A stretch of 64,000 nucleotides of DNA from Alteromonas pelagimontana (lineage in GTDB: Bacteria > Pseudomonadota > Gammaproteobacteria > Enterobacterales > Alteromonadaceae): positions 124,001 to 188,000 of the forward strand of contig NZ_CP052766.1 of assembly GCF_002499975.2 (NCBI RefSeq), in the 5' to 3' direction. The notes under the pieces were generated by a model, which saw only the letters and a program-made list of their open reading frames with translations, was not told the DNA's origin and ran no database searches. This document shows, in pieces, positions 1-9,530 of the stretch. Each line of letters begins with the position of its first letter. Position 1 is the first letter of the stretch. A program made the position numbers and the translations under genes.

Positions 1-2482
1 GCTTATAAATCCGGCGGTATTCGTCCAGCCAGGACGTGGGCTGCACAAATCCATGGCGCTCTACGGGATAAATTGCAATCTCAAAGTTCTGCTTCTTAAG
101 CTCGATAAGACGCTGCACCAGCCGCACCGAATCTTCAAAAAACACGTTATCATCAACCATGGGGGAATTGATCAGCAGCGGTTTCTCAAGCCCTTCCGCA
201 AAATAGATAGGCGAGCTTCTCTCATAAGCAATGGGGTCCACTTCAGGAGTGTTAAGTATATTAGCCGTATAAGGTGTGTTGTAGTGCGCCCAGTCGGAAA
301 CAGGACGTAGCGCTGCACCGGCTTCAAATAAATCCGGCGCGGTAAACAGCGACATAAACGTCAGAAAGCCACCGTACGAACCACCGTAAGTACCGATTCG
401 CTCACGATCCACATTGGCATTTGCAACCAGCCAGTCGACACCATCACGCAAATCTTCTACTTCCGGCTTACCCATCTGCCGGTAAATCGCGGTGCGCCAG
501 TCGCGCCCGTAACCTGCCGATGCGCGGTAATCCATATCCAACACCACATAACCTTGTTGTACCAGCATGCTGTGGAACATGAATTCGCGGAAGTAACCAG
601 ACCAGCCTAAGTGAGCGTTCTGCAGATACCCTGCACCGTGATTAAAAACAACGGCTCGGCGGGGCTCGCCACTTTGATAATTTTCCGGTAAATATACGCG
701 AGCATAGATAGGCTGAGCAGTATTCGATGAAGGAATTGCTACCACTTGCGGTTTTGCCCACGGCATAGCGAGAAATTCCTCGCTAACGCTATGCGTAATT
801 TGCTTTGCCTGTAGCGCAGGATCGGTGGGCTTAATATAAAGCTCAGGAGGTCGCGTCACTTTGCTATGAGTAAGCAACAGTGTATCGCCGTCAGGACTTA
901 ACTTATAGTCGGTCATGCCGTTAAGATTGGTCATGGCTTCCATTTCACCGGAGGCCAGATTCACCCGGTAAATTTCATAGATTCCAGGATGTTTCTTATT
1001 GGCTTTGAAATACACGTATTTGTCGTCGCGGGTTACAGTCGGCTCATCAACGATATACTGGCCTTTAGTCAGTGCTTCGGGTGCTTGTCCGGGAGTTTGC
1101 AGATAAAGATGTGCGTATCCTGTTTGTTCAGACTGGAAAAACAGCTTTTCACTATTGTGCAGCCATCCGAACTGATTAAACCGATAGTTTACCCATGCAT
1201 CGTCATGTAAGCGGTGCTGATTCACCAGTCTATGATTGTCAAAATCAACGGTCACTATCCAACGGTCTTTGTTATCCCAGGCTTCAAGCATGAAGGCAAC
1301 CTGATTACCCGCTTGCTGCCAGCGAATAGATGGCTGTTGCCAATACCAGCTTTCCAATAATGTGATGGCTCGTGGCAAACGGTTTACTTCATAGCTTTCG
1401 CCTTTTGCTTTAGCATTTTCTGCTTTTACTTCCGCTAATACATCTTCATTGTAGCCAGGTAAATTTACATAAGATAATTCATGCTTCTCACCGGTTTCTA
1501 AATTCACTAGCCAGATATCGTGATTTACTGGTTCTGCGTCTGCAACCCGCTGGCGAACTTCCTTAGCGGCAATTCGGGCATCTTCCTGAATATAATGCGG
1601 CATGATATCGGAATCGTCGCGGGAAGGCTTTTGCGCGGTAGTTACAATAATGGCAGTATCGCCTTTAGGAGACACCGACGCCGCGACCAGGCGGTCATCT
1701 TTATTAAAATAAATGGGTTTTGGCGCAACTGCAGGGTTTACCGCGGCAAGCGCAGCATGTTCATCGGCAACGGCCTGACGGTGCTGGCGTTGTTTGGCAA
1801 TATACTGGATAAGACTAACCTGCTGCTCAGCAATGTAATCTTTTGACGCTTTAACGGCTTCAGGCTTTTCGGCAAATTTCCAGCTAACTAATTCCTGACG
1901 TTGGCCCGTTGTCAGATTAATAGCCACAATCTTATCGCCCGACTGTGCCATCAGTCTGCCATCTACCATAAATTGCAGGTTACTTAACGGCGCTCCGCCT
2001 CTTGTCAGTTGAACAACATCACCATTGGAGAACTGCGCAAATACACTGTCTTCTGCCCGAAAGGCGGTAACCTTGCCGTCCTGACTGGTGACGTACTCGT
2101 CATATTGATAGAGATGCCGGTCTTCAAGCGCTACCTTAGTCGCCTGAGCAGGAGTGTTAATGTCCGCCTGATAAAGGTCAGAAATGTCGCTGTTTATACG
2201 CTCCCTTTCAAAGACGATATGTTTGCCGTCAATGGAGAAGCCCGCATTTTCCGGCGCTTGGCCTAACCATTGCGGATCAGACATAATTTTTTCTAAGGTA
2301 ATAGCGTTTGCGGCGTTTCCGGACTGCGCAACTTCAGGAGTAACAACAGCGGGTGCCGTGTTTTTGTATGACGTTTGGCTTTGTGCAGGTGCAGCAGTGT
2401 TTGAAGCACTGTTGGTTGCCGTGCACGCTGCCAAAGAGCCGGTAAGCCCTGCCGCCAACAAGAGTGTAGTTATTTTATTCAT
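1..2482 (-). CDS. S9 family (prolyl oligopeptidase/DPP IV type) serine peptidase, partial at C-terminus
   Basis: Secreted serine peptidase that removes dipeptides or cleaves short peptides, probably lipid-anchored. The gene starts at ATG 2482 and runs off the left edge after at least 827 codons with no internal stop. The N-terminus is a lipoprotein signal ending in a LAAC lipobox. The C-terminal alpha/beta-hydrolase domain carries GGSYGG with the nucleophile near Ser702, the acid in MVDDNV near Asp777, and the base in ERHGF near His810. This is the triad order of family S9. The long middle part fits the beta-propeller of DPP IV-like enzymes. The visible sequence ends WLDEYRRIYK, which is typical of the family C-terminus, so only a short tail is missing. 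The family is clear; the exact substrate is not. Confidence 0.9.
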   Translation of the reverse strand, partial: MNKITTLLLAAGLTGSLAACTATNSASNTAAPAQSQTSYKNTAPAVVTPEVAQSGNAANAITLEKIMSDPQWLGQAPENAGFSIDGKHIVFERERINSDISDLYQADINTPAQATKVALEDRHLYQYDEYVTSQDGKVTAFRAEDSVFAQFSNGDVVQLTRGGAPLSNLQFMVDGRLMAQSGDKIVAINLTTGQRQELVSWKFAEKPEAVKASKDYIAEQQVSLIQYIAKQRQHRQAVADEHAALAAVNPAVAPKPIYFNKDDRLVAASVSPKGDTAIIVTTAQKPSRDDSDIMPHYIQEDARIAAKEVRQRVADAEPVNHDIWLVNLETGEKHELSYVNLPGYNEDVLAEVKAENAKAKGESYEVNRLPRAITLLESWYWQQPSIRWQQAGNQVAFMLEAWDNKDRWIVTVDFDNHRLVNQHRLHDDAWVNYRFNQFGWLHNSEKLFFQSEQTGYAHLYLQTPGQAPEALTKGQYIVDEPTVTRDDKYVYFKANKKHPGIYEIYRVNLASGEMEAMTNLNGMTDYKLSPDGDTLLLTHSKVTRPPELYIKPTDPALQAKQITHSVSEEFLAMPWAKPQVVAIPSSNTAQPIYARVYLPENYQSGEPRRAVVFNHGAGYLQNAHLGWSGYFREFMFHSMLVQQGYVVLDMDYRASAGYGRDWRTAIYRQMGKPEVEDLRDGVDWLVANANVDRERIGTYGGSYGGFLTFMSLFTAPDLFEAGAALRPVSDWAHYNTPYTANILNTPEVDPIAYERSSPIYFAEGLEKPLLINSPMVDDNVFFEDSVRLVQRLIELKKQNFEIAIYPVERHGFVQPTSWLDEYRRIYK

Positions 2483-2649
2483 TATAAGTCTGTCTGGTTT
2501 TTTATGGGTTGTCATCAACCATTATACTCAACGCCTGATTACCCGGGTCAAGCTTCATCTTTTCTTCTGCCCCAGTCGTCTTGCTATAGTCACATAAACA
2601 GCGCACAATTCATGGCTGCAGCGTCACCTTTCAAATTTAAGGATACCCA

Positions 2650-3192
2650 ATGAAAAAGCATTTGCTGGCACTGGTAATTACGATAGTTTCTGCTTCGGCT
2701 TCCGCCAACACCTGTCCCGACATCTTGAAATTTATGAAACGTAAACTCAATTCACAGGAAACGGTGAATCTGTGTGATGAATATCAGGGAAAAGCTCTGC
2801 TGATTGTTAATACTGCCAGCTATTGCGGCTTCACCCCGCAGTTTGAAGGACTGGAAGCAATGTATGAAGAATATAAAGCGAAAGATTTTGCCATACTTGG
2901 GTTTCCATCTCACGATTTTAATCAGGAAGCGGATGACGAAGGCAAAACAGCCGAGCTATGTGAACTGACGTACGGCGTAAAATTTCCTATGTTCGAACCG
3001 ATTTCGGTAAAAGGTGATGACGTCGATCCTCTATACAAAATGTTGGCAAAAGCCACGGGGGAAGCACCGAGCTGGAACTTTAACAAATACCTGGTCAGCA
3101 AAGAGGGGCAAATCCTCAAACACTACGGCAGTAAGGTTACGCCTTCTGATGAAGGACTACGAGAGGATGTTGAAGCTGCTATTAAACAGTAA
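2650..3192 (+). CDS. Exported glutathione peroxidase family protein
   Basis: Thiol peroxidase of the glutathione peroxidase family that should reduce hydroperoxides. It has 180 residues. Residues 1-19 form a Sec signal peptide (ending SASASA, then NTC), so it acts in the periplasm, unlike cytoplasmic BtuE. The peroxidatic cysteine is Cys59 in NTASYCGFTPQ, and WNFNKYLV (Trp142, Asn143) supplies two other tetrad residues. The segment that normally reads GFPxNQF is GFPSHDF here, so the usual catalytic Gln appears to be Asp89. Reading is toward the azoreductase gene, with an oppositely oriented terminator between them. A GGATACCC stretch precedes the ATG. Confidence 0.9.
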   Translation: MKKHLLALVITIVSASASANTCPDILKFMKRKLNSQETVNLCDEYQGKALLIVNTASYCGFTPQFEGLEAMYEEYKAKDFAILGFPSHDFNQEADDEGKTAELCELTYGVKFPMFEPISVKGDDVDPLYKMLAKATGEAPSWNFNKYLVSKEGQILKHYGSKVTPSDEGLREDVEAAIKQ

Positions 3193-3308
3193 TTTGAAGT
3201 TAAACTGATAATTATCATAAAGAACGCCAGGTAATAGACGCAAAAACAGCGTTCTCACGGGGTGCGGCTTTAAAAAATCAAAACTTGGAGCTGAATTACT
3301 CCAGATAT

Positions 3309-3336
3309 AAAAAAGCCCCGCGAATCCTGCGGGGCA
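3309..3336 (-). terminator. Rho-independent terminator of azoR
   Basis: Inverted repeat GCCCCGC (3315-3321) / GCGGGGC (3329-3335) with a 7-nt loop. On the minus strand it is followed by a run of six T residues. It lies 90 nt past the azoR stop. Confidence 0.8.
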
Positions 3337-3424
3337 ATCAAGCACACTCAACTTGGAACACACTTTAGCTCGAACGTTACACCACGCTTAAGGCGAAAAT
3401 AACGTTTTTGCTAACTGCATAGAT

Positions 3425-4036
3425 TTAGTCAACGTTCTGTTCAGTTAGTTCAATAATTTTTTCATTTGCTTTTGCAAATGCTTCGGTAGCGGAATCTGCG
3501 CCCATATTTAAACCTTCCGCATATACGAAACGAACGTCAGTTATGCCGATAAAGTTGAAAAAGTGGACCAAATACTTCGATTGGGTATCCAGCTCTGTGC
3601 CCAGATACTGACCACCCCTAGCAGCAAAAATGGTGACACGTTTGCCGGTAATCAATCCTTCAGGCCCGCTTGCTGTATAACGGAAAGTTACTCCCGCTCG
3701 CGCGATACGATCAATCCATGCTTTTAAAACAGAAGGTATACCAAAATTGTACATGGGCACACCAAGTACAATTTCATCAGCATTTTTAAGTTCGGCAATC
3801 AGATCATCAGAAACCCTTACCAGAGCTTGTTGCTCTTGCGTGCGCTCATCAGCTGAAGTCATCCAGGCGCCCATTTCAGCGGCAGATAAATGATCAAGAT
3901 TATCTGCAACCAAATCTCTTTCTACTACTGTCACATCAGACTTGTTGGAAAAAGTATCTAAATAGCTGCGAACCAATTTGGTGGAATTGCCGCCTTGTTG
4001 GCTAAGGCTGGCGTAAATTGCTAATACGTTGCTCAT
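3425..4036 (-). CDS. azoR: FMN-dependent NADH-azoreductase
   Basis: Flavodoxin-fold quinone/azo-compound reductase using FMN and NADH, 203 residues, cytoplasmic. The N-terminus MSNVLAIYASLSQQGGNS is the flavin-phosphate loop region. The segment VLGVPMYNFGIPSVLKAWID and the later FAARGGQY are characteristic of AzoR. I take ATG 4036 as the start because GGAG sits 7 nt upstream; an upstream ATG at 4048 has no ribosome site. The gene is monocistronic between its own terminator and a 405-nt upstream gap with an inverted repeat at 4101-4125. The family commonly answers to electrophile or thiol stress regulators, but no regulator gene is adjacent here. Confidence 0.92.
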   Translation of the reverse strand: MSNVLAIYASLSQQGGNSTKLVRSYLDTFSNKSDVTVVERDLVADNLDHLSAAEMGAWMTSADERTQEQQALVRVSDDLIAELKNADEIVLGVPMYNFGIPSVLKAWIDRIARAGVTFRYTASGPEGLITGKRVTIFAARGGQYLGTELDTQSKYLVHFFNFIGITDVRFVYAEGLNMGADSATEAFAKANEKIIELTEQNVD

Positions 4037-4441
4037 GTTGAACTCCATTGCGTAGGAATGGGTAGAGTCTAAGCAAAAGAAATTAGAACGTATATTGACT
4101 TAAATCGTACTGATGATTCGATTTACTAGAATAATAGAAAGATGAGAATGCGTAAAGAATGGAAAGTATTGTGCTGCAAGAAGGGTGACCCTTCACCGCT
4201 ATGCGCCTAACCGAGTTCGCCAAAACATAATTACGAGACATGACGATAAAAAGGACCACGACTCTTCTTGCAATCCGCATCATAGCACCGATAATTTGCA
4301 GAAGCTCGCGGGATAACGACGAATTTACAAATTTTTCTTATCAGCAACATAGGCGCAGCGGATGACTTATTGTTATTTACGCATCACCCGCAAATAATAC
4401 CGCGCCCATTCCCATAGATATGGCGTGAAGTAACCTGCTAC
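4037..4441. other. Intergenic gap between azoR and the trans-sulfuration enzyme gene
   Basis: This 405-nt gap holds the presumed azoR promoter on the minus strand and the downstream region of the neighbouring minus-strand gene. Apart from the inverted repeat at 4101-4125 I see no gene. A 66-codon minus-strand ORF (4083-4283) has no recognisable features. Confidence 0.5.
4101..4125. promoter_or_regulatory. Inverted repeat upstream of azoR, candidate operator
   Basis: TAAATCG (4101-4107) and CGATTTA (4119-4125) are perfect 7-nt inverted arms with an 11-nt spacer, 65 nt upstream of the azoR start. The layout resembles the dyads bound by dimeric regulators. The regulator is unknown and the assignment is inference. 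Confidence 0.4.
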
Positions 4442-5689
4442 TTACTCATCAAATTGTGCCAGTGCATTAGCAAAATCGTCCACCAGATCATCGATATCCT
4501 CAATGCCGACAGAAATACGAACCATAGTTTCAGAAATTCCCATTTTTTCTCTTTCAGCCTCACCATTTTCAAAAAATATGGTCGCCGCCACTGGCAGCGC
4601 CAGTGTCCGGTTGTCGCCTAAGTGGGTAGCGCAAATGACCAGTTCCAGCGCATTTAAAAACGCAATGGGATTGATATCTTCAACAAGATCCAGGCTAAGA
4701 ATAGCCCCGTAGCCGTGTTGCATTTGCTCACGCGCAATAAAATGCTGAGGATGATCGGCAAGACCGGGATAATAGACATTGGCAATTTTCGGATGATTTT
4801 CCAAAAAGGTAGCTAGTTGTTGAGCATTGTGACAGCTCTTTTCCAATCGCAAGGCCAATGTTTCCATTCCCACTGCAATCCCGTGAGCTGCACTCGGCGC
4901 CAGAGTAGCGCCTATATCGCGCAGTCCCTTCTTCTTGATTTGGGTGAGTCCCCACTGAGCGACATCAGCCACCTGATAAGCAGGTTTAATATTAGGGTAC
5001 TGACGCCAGTCGTATAGACCGGTATCTATAACAGCGCCTCCAAGTACATTGCCATGACCTGAAATGTATTTGGTTAACGAAGTAACCACCAGTGAGGCTT
5101 TCATTGCTTTGGCGTCAAACAGTGGCGGCGGTGTCATGGTGTTATCAACAATAAACAGAATTTTCCGCTCTTCACAATAGCGGCCAATTCCCTGCACGTC
5201 TGCAACCTGAGTTACCGGATTGGCGACAGTTTCAGTATATACAGCGCGAGTATTGGGTTGATAAGCATCAATGACATTTTGTAGCGAGGTCACGTCAACA
5301 AAGCTGATCTGGATGCCTAAATCTGCCAGGGTATTCATGAAACTGCGGGTATTGCCAAACAGATATTGGCTGACAATAATGTGATCGCCGCTTTTAAGCA
5401 AAGAGAACAACGAACTGCTGATGGCAGCCATTCCGGTAGCAAAACATAAGGCCCCCACGCCATCTTCAAGCTGATTGACCATATTTTGCAACGCCGCGAC
5501 AGCACCAGAAGAAGAGCGGGAATAAACGTGCCCGGCTTTTTTCCCCTGGAAAACATCAATAATGCCTTGGGCATCTTCAAATTCAAAGAGTACAGAATTG
5601 GTCGTGCTGGTATGAACGGCTCCGTGTTCGGGCTTGTTCAATTGTCTGTCGGCATGGACCTGTCGGGTAGTAAATCCCTGCTTGCTCAC
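4442..5689 (-). CDS. Cystathionine gamma-synthase family PLP enzyme (Cys/Met metabolism)
   Basis: Fold-type I PLP enzyme of the trans-sulfuration family, 415 residues. It would join or split sulfur-containing amino acids (cystathionine synthase/lyase, sulfhydrylase or methionine gamma-lyase chemistry). The PLP lysine is Lys207 in SLTKYISGHG, Asp182 in IVDNT stacks on the cofactor ring, and YSR near residue 56 binds phosphate. The start is GTG 5689, chosen because GGAG lies 8 nt upstream. The usual NPT after YSR is replaced by SSSG, so the subtype cannot be fixed from motifs. It diverges from the NRDE gene across about 210 nt. Confidence 0.85.
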   Translation of the reverse strand: MSKQGFTTRQVHADRQLNKPEHGAVHTSTTNSVLFEFEDAQGIIDVFQGKKAGHVYSRSSSGAVAALQNMVNQLEDGVGALCFATGMAAISSSLFSLLKSGDHIIVSQYLFGNTRSFMNTLADLGIQISFVDVTSLQNVIDAYQPNTRAVYTETVANPVTQVADVQGIGRYCEERKILFIVDNTMTPPPLFDAKAMKASLVVTSLTKYISGHGNVLGGAVIDTGLYDWRQYPNIKPAYQVADVAQWGLTQIKKKGLRDIGATLAPSAAHGIAVGMETLALRLEKSCHNAQQLATFLENHPKIANVYYPGLADHPQHFIAREQMQHGYGAILSLDLVEDINPIAFLNALELVICATHLGDNRTLALPVAATIFFENGEAEREKMGISETMVRISVGIEDIDDLVDDFANALAQFDE

Positions 5690-5902
5690 GGGTGTCGCTC
5701 CACTACTAAAGTTTCAAACTATTTCCGGCAACGTTAGCATAAAATCCAGCAATAGTTTGCATTTGTTCATCGAAATTGTGACGGCGGCTGCATTTAATAA
5801 AGCCAATGATTTCAGACCACATGGTCATAAATTGATCCATAAGTTTTTGCTTAACTTATAACTCCCAACGCCAAACAAGGAACAGCATCGCGAAAGCATC
5901 TC

Positions 5903-6673
5903 ATGTGTATTTTGTTTATAGCCTATCAGCAGCGTGAGGATTACCCCCTTATCATAGCTGCAAACCGGGACGAATTTCACGCCAGACCTACTCAGCATTC
6001 TCATATTTGGCATGATGTTCCGCAAATATTTGCCGGTCGGGATTTGCAGGCGGGAGGCACCTGGATGGGTGTCACTCGCAGTGGCAGAATTGCCGCACTG
6101 ACAAACATTCGGGAGTCGGGTAAAAACGCTGCTGAAAAGACGACGCGAGGCCGTCTGGTAAAAAATTTTTTAGCCAGTCAATGTGATGCCGATAGTTATA
6201 CACAGGAACTAAAAAGCAGTGCCCGGCAGTATAATGGCTTCAACTTACTGTACGGCGACTGGCGCGAGCTACAAGTATTCAGCAATCGTCAAGGCCGCGT
6301 GCAGAAATTGGATAGCGGAATATATGGCTTATCGAATGATGATTTGAATTCACCATGGCCGAAAGTTACCCGGGGAATGAGTGCGCTGAAGCAATACTGT
6401 CAGAAAACAGATTTTTTTGATGAAGAGATGTTGTTTGAATTACTGCGCAATAAAGAGCAGGCACAGGACGAGGTTCTTCCAGATACTGGCGTTGGATATG
6501 AATGGGAAAAGATATTGTCCTCTATTTACATCAACACTCCTCAATACGGCACACGTTCTTCCACTTTACTGCTGATACAAGCCAACGGCCACGCATCCTG
6601 GAAAGAAAGAACCTTTAATAGTCAGGGCGAGCAAACCCACGACATTACCGCGCATTTTCAGTTTGCTTCCTAA
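5903..6673 (+). CDS. NRDE family protein (TANGO2-like)
   Basis: 256-residue protein of the NRDE/TANGO2 family. It begins MCILFIAY, so removal of Met1 would expose Cys2, the position of the nucleophile in Ntn-type hydrolases. The namesake motif is AANRDEFHARP near residues 20-30, and GGTWMGV with LTNIRE follow as in the family. The bacterial role is not settled; eukaryotic TANGO2 has been linked to haem and acyl-CoA handling. It stands alone between the divergent trans-sulfuration gene and the aminotransferase gene. The family call is firm, the function open. Confidence 0.85.
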   Translation: MCILFIAYQQREDYPLIIAANRDEFHARPTQHSHIWHDVPQIFAGRDLQAGGTWMGVTRSGRIAALTNIRESGKNAAEKTTRGRLVKNFLASQCDADSYTQELKSSARQYNGFNLLYGDWRELQVFSNRQGRVQKLDSGIYGLSNDDLNSPWPKVTRGMSALKQYCQKTDFFDEEMLFELLRNKEQAQDEVLPDTGVGYEWEKILSSIYINTPQYGTRSSTLLLIQANGHASWKERTFNSQGEQTHDITAHFQFAS

Positions 6674-6788
6674 AGCTGCTATGAAAGCGCAGAAATGTCT
6701 AACAATTTCAGTATAAAGGCTCGTATTTTATCTCATCAGTGGCATAATGCCGTCCTCGCTTAATTATCACGCAACGTGAGGACATACC

Positions 6789-7979
6789 GTGTTTGAAGTC
6801 TTACCGCAACTCGCTCCAGATCCCATTTTAGGCTTATCAGTCGCTTATCGTGAAGACAGCAATCCTGATAAAATTGACCTGGGTGTCGGTGTTTATAAGG
6901 ATGAAAAAGGCAACACGCCAATTTTAAATTCTGTTGCTAAAGCGCAACGCATCCTACTGGATAGAGAGACATCAAAAACCTATATTACTCCGCAGGGGAA
7001 CCAGGGTTACATTGATGGTATGCTAAGTTTATTGCTGGGTGAGCAAAGCCGTGTTCTCATGGCCAATCGCGTAGCGGCTGTGCAAGCACCTGGTGGATGT
7101 GGTGCGTTACGTATTCTGTCTGAACTACTGGTACGCTGCAGTGCTAAGACCAAAGTATGGGTTAGCGACCCCACTTGGGCAAACCACATCCCTTTGATTG
7201 GCTCATCCGGCCTTCAACTGGAAACGTATCCTTACTTCAACAAAGCCGCGACTGGTATCAACTTTGATGCCATGCTTGAGACTCTTAAGAAAACAGAGAA
7301 AGGCGATGTCGTGTTACTTCACGGTTGCTGCCATAACCCTACGGGCGCGGATTTAACCAATGCGCAATGGGATGCTGTGCTTGAAGTCGCACAAGAGCGC
7401 GGATTTCTGCCGTTTCTGGATGTGGCCTACCTGGGTTTTGGCGATGGCTTGGAAGAAGATGCTTACGGTGTTCGCTTAATGGCTGAAAACTTGCCCGAAG
7501 TTATTATTGCCGCCTCTTGCAGTAAGAACTTTGGATTGTATCGGGAACGCGTGGGTTTAGCGGCCATAATTACCGAAAACAGTCAAACCCGTCAAATTGC
7601 CCAAGGTCAAATTCAATCTGTTGCTCGCGGTATTTATTCAATGCCCCCGAGTTACGGCGGCGCTTTGGTAGACATTATTCTGGCCGATGAAGGTCTCAAG
7701 CACGAATGGGTAAGCGAAGTTAATGCTATGCGTAATCGCATGCAAACCTTGCGGGCCATGTTGGTGGATAAACTGGAAGAAAACGGCGCTCAGCGAGATT
7801 TCAGCTTTCTGAATACGCAAAAAGGCATGTTCTCGTTTCTGTGTATCACGCCAGAGCAAGTGTTAGAAGTCCGCGAGAAACACAGTGTTTATTTTGTAGA
7901 ATCCAGTCGCGTAAATATTGCCGGCATCAATCAGCAGAACGTCGATACGTTAGCAAAAGCGTTAGTTTCTGTACTGTAG
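6789..7979 (+). CDS. tyrB: Aromatic amino acid aminotransferase
   Basis: Fold-type I (subgroup I-alpha) transaminase that moves the amino group between aromatic or acidic amino acids and 2-oxoglutarate, 396 residues, cytoplasmic. The PLP lysine is Lys246 in SCSKNFGLYRERVG. HGCCHNPTG (178-186) holds the cofactor-ring Asn, and LDVAYLGFGDG the Asp/Tyr pair. The start is GTG 6789 with GTGAGGA about 7 nt upstream. AspC and TyrB share this fold; TyrB/PhhC fits the Gammaproteobacteria marine homologues best, but AspC-like activity is possible. The gene has its own terminator at 7991-8026. Confidence 0.87.
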   Translation: MFEVLPQLAPDPILGLSVAYREDSNPDKIDLGVGVYKDEKGNTPILNSVAKAQRILLDRETSKTYITPQGNQGYIDGMLSLLLGEQSRVLMANRVAAVQAPGGCGALRILSELLVRCSAKTKVWVSDPTWANHIPLIGSSGLQLETYPYFNKAATGINFDAMLETLKKTEKGDVVLLHGCCHNPTGADLTNAQWDAVLEVAQERGFLPFLDVAYLGFGDGLEEDAYGVRLMAENLPEVIIAASCSKNFGLYRERVGLAAIITENSQTRQIAQGQIQSVARGIYSMPPSYGGALVDIILADEGLKHEWVSEVNAMRNRMQTLRAMLVDKLEENGAQRDFSFLNTQKGMFSFLCITPEQVLEVREKHSVYFVESSRVNIAGINQQNVDTLAKALVSVL

Positions 7980-7990
7980 TTAGTATTCCT

Positions 7991-8026
7991 AAAAGGCAGC
8001 GTTAATGCTGCCTTTCTGCATTTTTT
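7991..8026 (+). terminator. Terminator of tyrB
   Basis: AAAGGCAGC (7992-8000), loop GTTAAT, GCTGCCTTT (8007-8015), then a T-rich tail. It lies 12 nt after the stop codon. Confidence 0.8.
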
Positions 8027-8164
8027 CTTCCACTGTTTTTAAACAACGGCTGTCACGCAAAGTACGCTCAAAGCAAAAAGAGCGGCGGCCAACTGCTTTA
8101 CATAAACACCCAAGCGGCATAGAAAGTCAATTTTTAGCAGGCAAATTTCTTCTGATAGCAGTCG

Positions 8165-9172
8165 CTAAGTATCGTGCTCTACTTTTAACACCAGTTTGCC
8201 AAAGTTTTCTCCTTTAAATAGCATCATGAATGTATCAGGAAAGTTTTCAATACCGGATTCCACATGTTCTTTGGCTTTCAATTGTCCCCCATTAAGCCAT
8301 CCAGCCATGTCCTTGGCGGCCTCGCCATAATGTTTTGTGTTGTCGGTTACCAAAATTCCTTCCATACGAGCACGATTGACCAACAACGACAGGTAGTTAG
8401 ACGGGCCTTTTACTCCATCGGTATTATTATACTGACTGATTGCACCACACAGCACGATCCGCGCCTTGAAGTTGATGTGAGTCAAAACGGTGTTAAGGAT
8501 CTCTCCCCCGACATTATCAAAATACACATCTATACCTTGAGGACAGGCGTCACGTAACGCAGCTTTTATATCCTGGTTTTTATAATCAATTGCTGCATCA
8601 AAACCTAGTTCTTGAATAAGATAATCACATTTTTCTTTACCTCCCGCGATGCCTATCACCCGACAGCCTTTTATCCGCGCAATTTGCCCTACCACCGAGC
8701 CTACAGCCCCGGCTGCACCTGAAACCACTACGGTTTCGCCTTTTTGTGGCACGCCAGTCTTTAGTAATCCAAAATAGGCGGTCATACCAGGCATACCTAA
8801 CACGCCTAAGTATCGCGGCAAAGGCGCGAGGTTGGGATCGACCTTATGAACTCCTTCAGCGCCCACAACTGCATACTGCTGCACGCCAAAGCTGCCATAC
8901 ACATGGTCTCCTGCAGTAAAATGGTCAGATTTAGATTCCATGACTTCCCCCACTGCCCCAGCGCGCATCACGTCACCAATACCTACCGGTTTAACGTAGG
9001 ATTTACTGTCGTTCATCCATCCACGCATGGCAGGGTCCAGGGAAATATAATTAATCTTTACTTTAATTTGACCCTCTTCAATATCAGGTACATCATCAAC
9101 TTTTAGCTCCCAGTTCTCGGCCGTAGGCTCCCCGACGGGTCTGGATGCTAATCGCCATTGCTTATTTTTCAT
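8165..9172 (-). CDS. NADP-dependent MDR oxidoreductase (zinc-free, CurA / leukotriene B4 dehydrogenase type)
   Basis: Medium-chain reductase without zinc that reduces enones using NADPH, 335 residues. The N-terminus KNKQWRLASRPVGEPTAENW is typical of the family, and ISLDPAMRGWM follows. The Rossmann fingerprint is VSGAAGAVGSVVGQIA, and DVYFDNVGGE with IVLCGAISQYN follow in order. The start is ATG 9172 (AAGGA 7 nt upstream) rather than the GTG just before it, whose spacing would be 4 nt. It is isolated, convergent with tyrB. Substrate is not determinable. Confidence 0.9.
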   Translation of the reverse strand: MKNKQWRLASRPVGEPTAENWELKVDDVPDIEEGQIKVKINYISLDPAMRGWMNDSKSYVKPVGIGDVMRAGAVGEVMESKSDHFTAGDHVYGSFGVQQYAVVGAEGVHKVDPNLAPLPRYLGVLGMPGMTAYFGLLKTGVPQKGETVVVSGAAGAVGSVVGQIARIKGCRVIGIAGGKEKCDYLIQELGFDAAIDYKNQDIKAALRDACPQGIDVYFDNVGGEILNTVLTHINFKARIVLCGAISQYNNTDGVKGPSNYLSLLVNRARMEGILVTDNTKHYGEAAKDMAGWLNGGQLKAKEHVESGIENFPDTFMMLFKGENFGKLVLKVEHDT

Positions 9173-9530
9173 CACTTTTTCCTTAATCTTTTCAGCGTCA
9201 ACCGTTCCGACATGCGGCCATTGTAAATATGTTGCTTCAGTGGCAGTTCAATTAGGCGTTATATCTCCTCTACGGCTACGCCGATAAAAAGACTTAAATT
9301 GCCGAAGCTTTCATTAACGAGTGAAAATGTTGATTGACCCTAGCGCCACTCCTTCGGGCCCATAGCAATATCAAAGGAAAGCTGTACATTTTTAAACAAG
9401 ATTCACTACACGCAATCCCAGCGGCTGCCAGTTTATGAGGTTCATCAGCGCAGTTGATTTGGCGCAGCGTTATCATCTGCTTTACCGGGAACACATTGAC
9501 AAACCTTAGTATGATAGTTAGTTTAGGCAA
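9173..9530. other. Intergenic gap upstream of the metal-efflux block
   Basis: The 358-nt gap carries the two divergent promoters. A TTGACA near 9493 may be a -35 element for the rightward genes, but I could not place a convincing -10. I see no RNA gene or repeat. Confidence 0.4.

Noticed and set aside
3206..3219. TGATAATTATCA palindrome, Fur-box-like
   Set aside because: It lies downstream of the peroxidase stop and is not placed to control any gene; too short alone.
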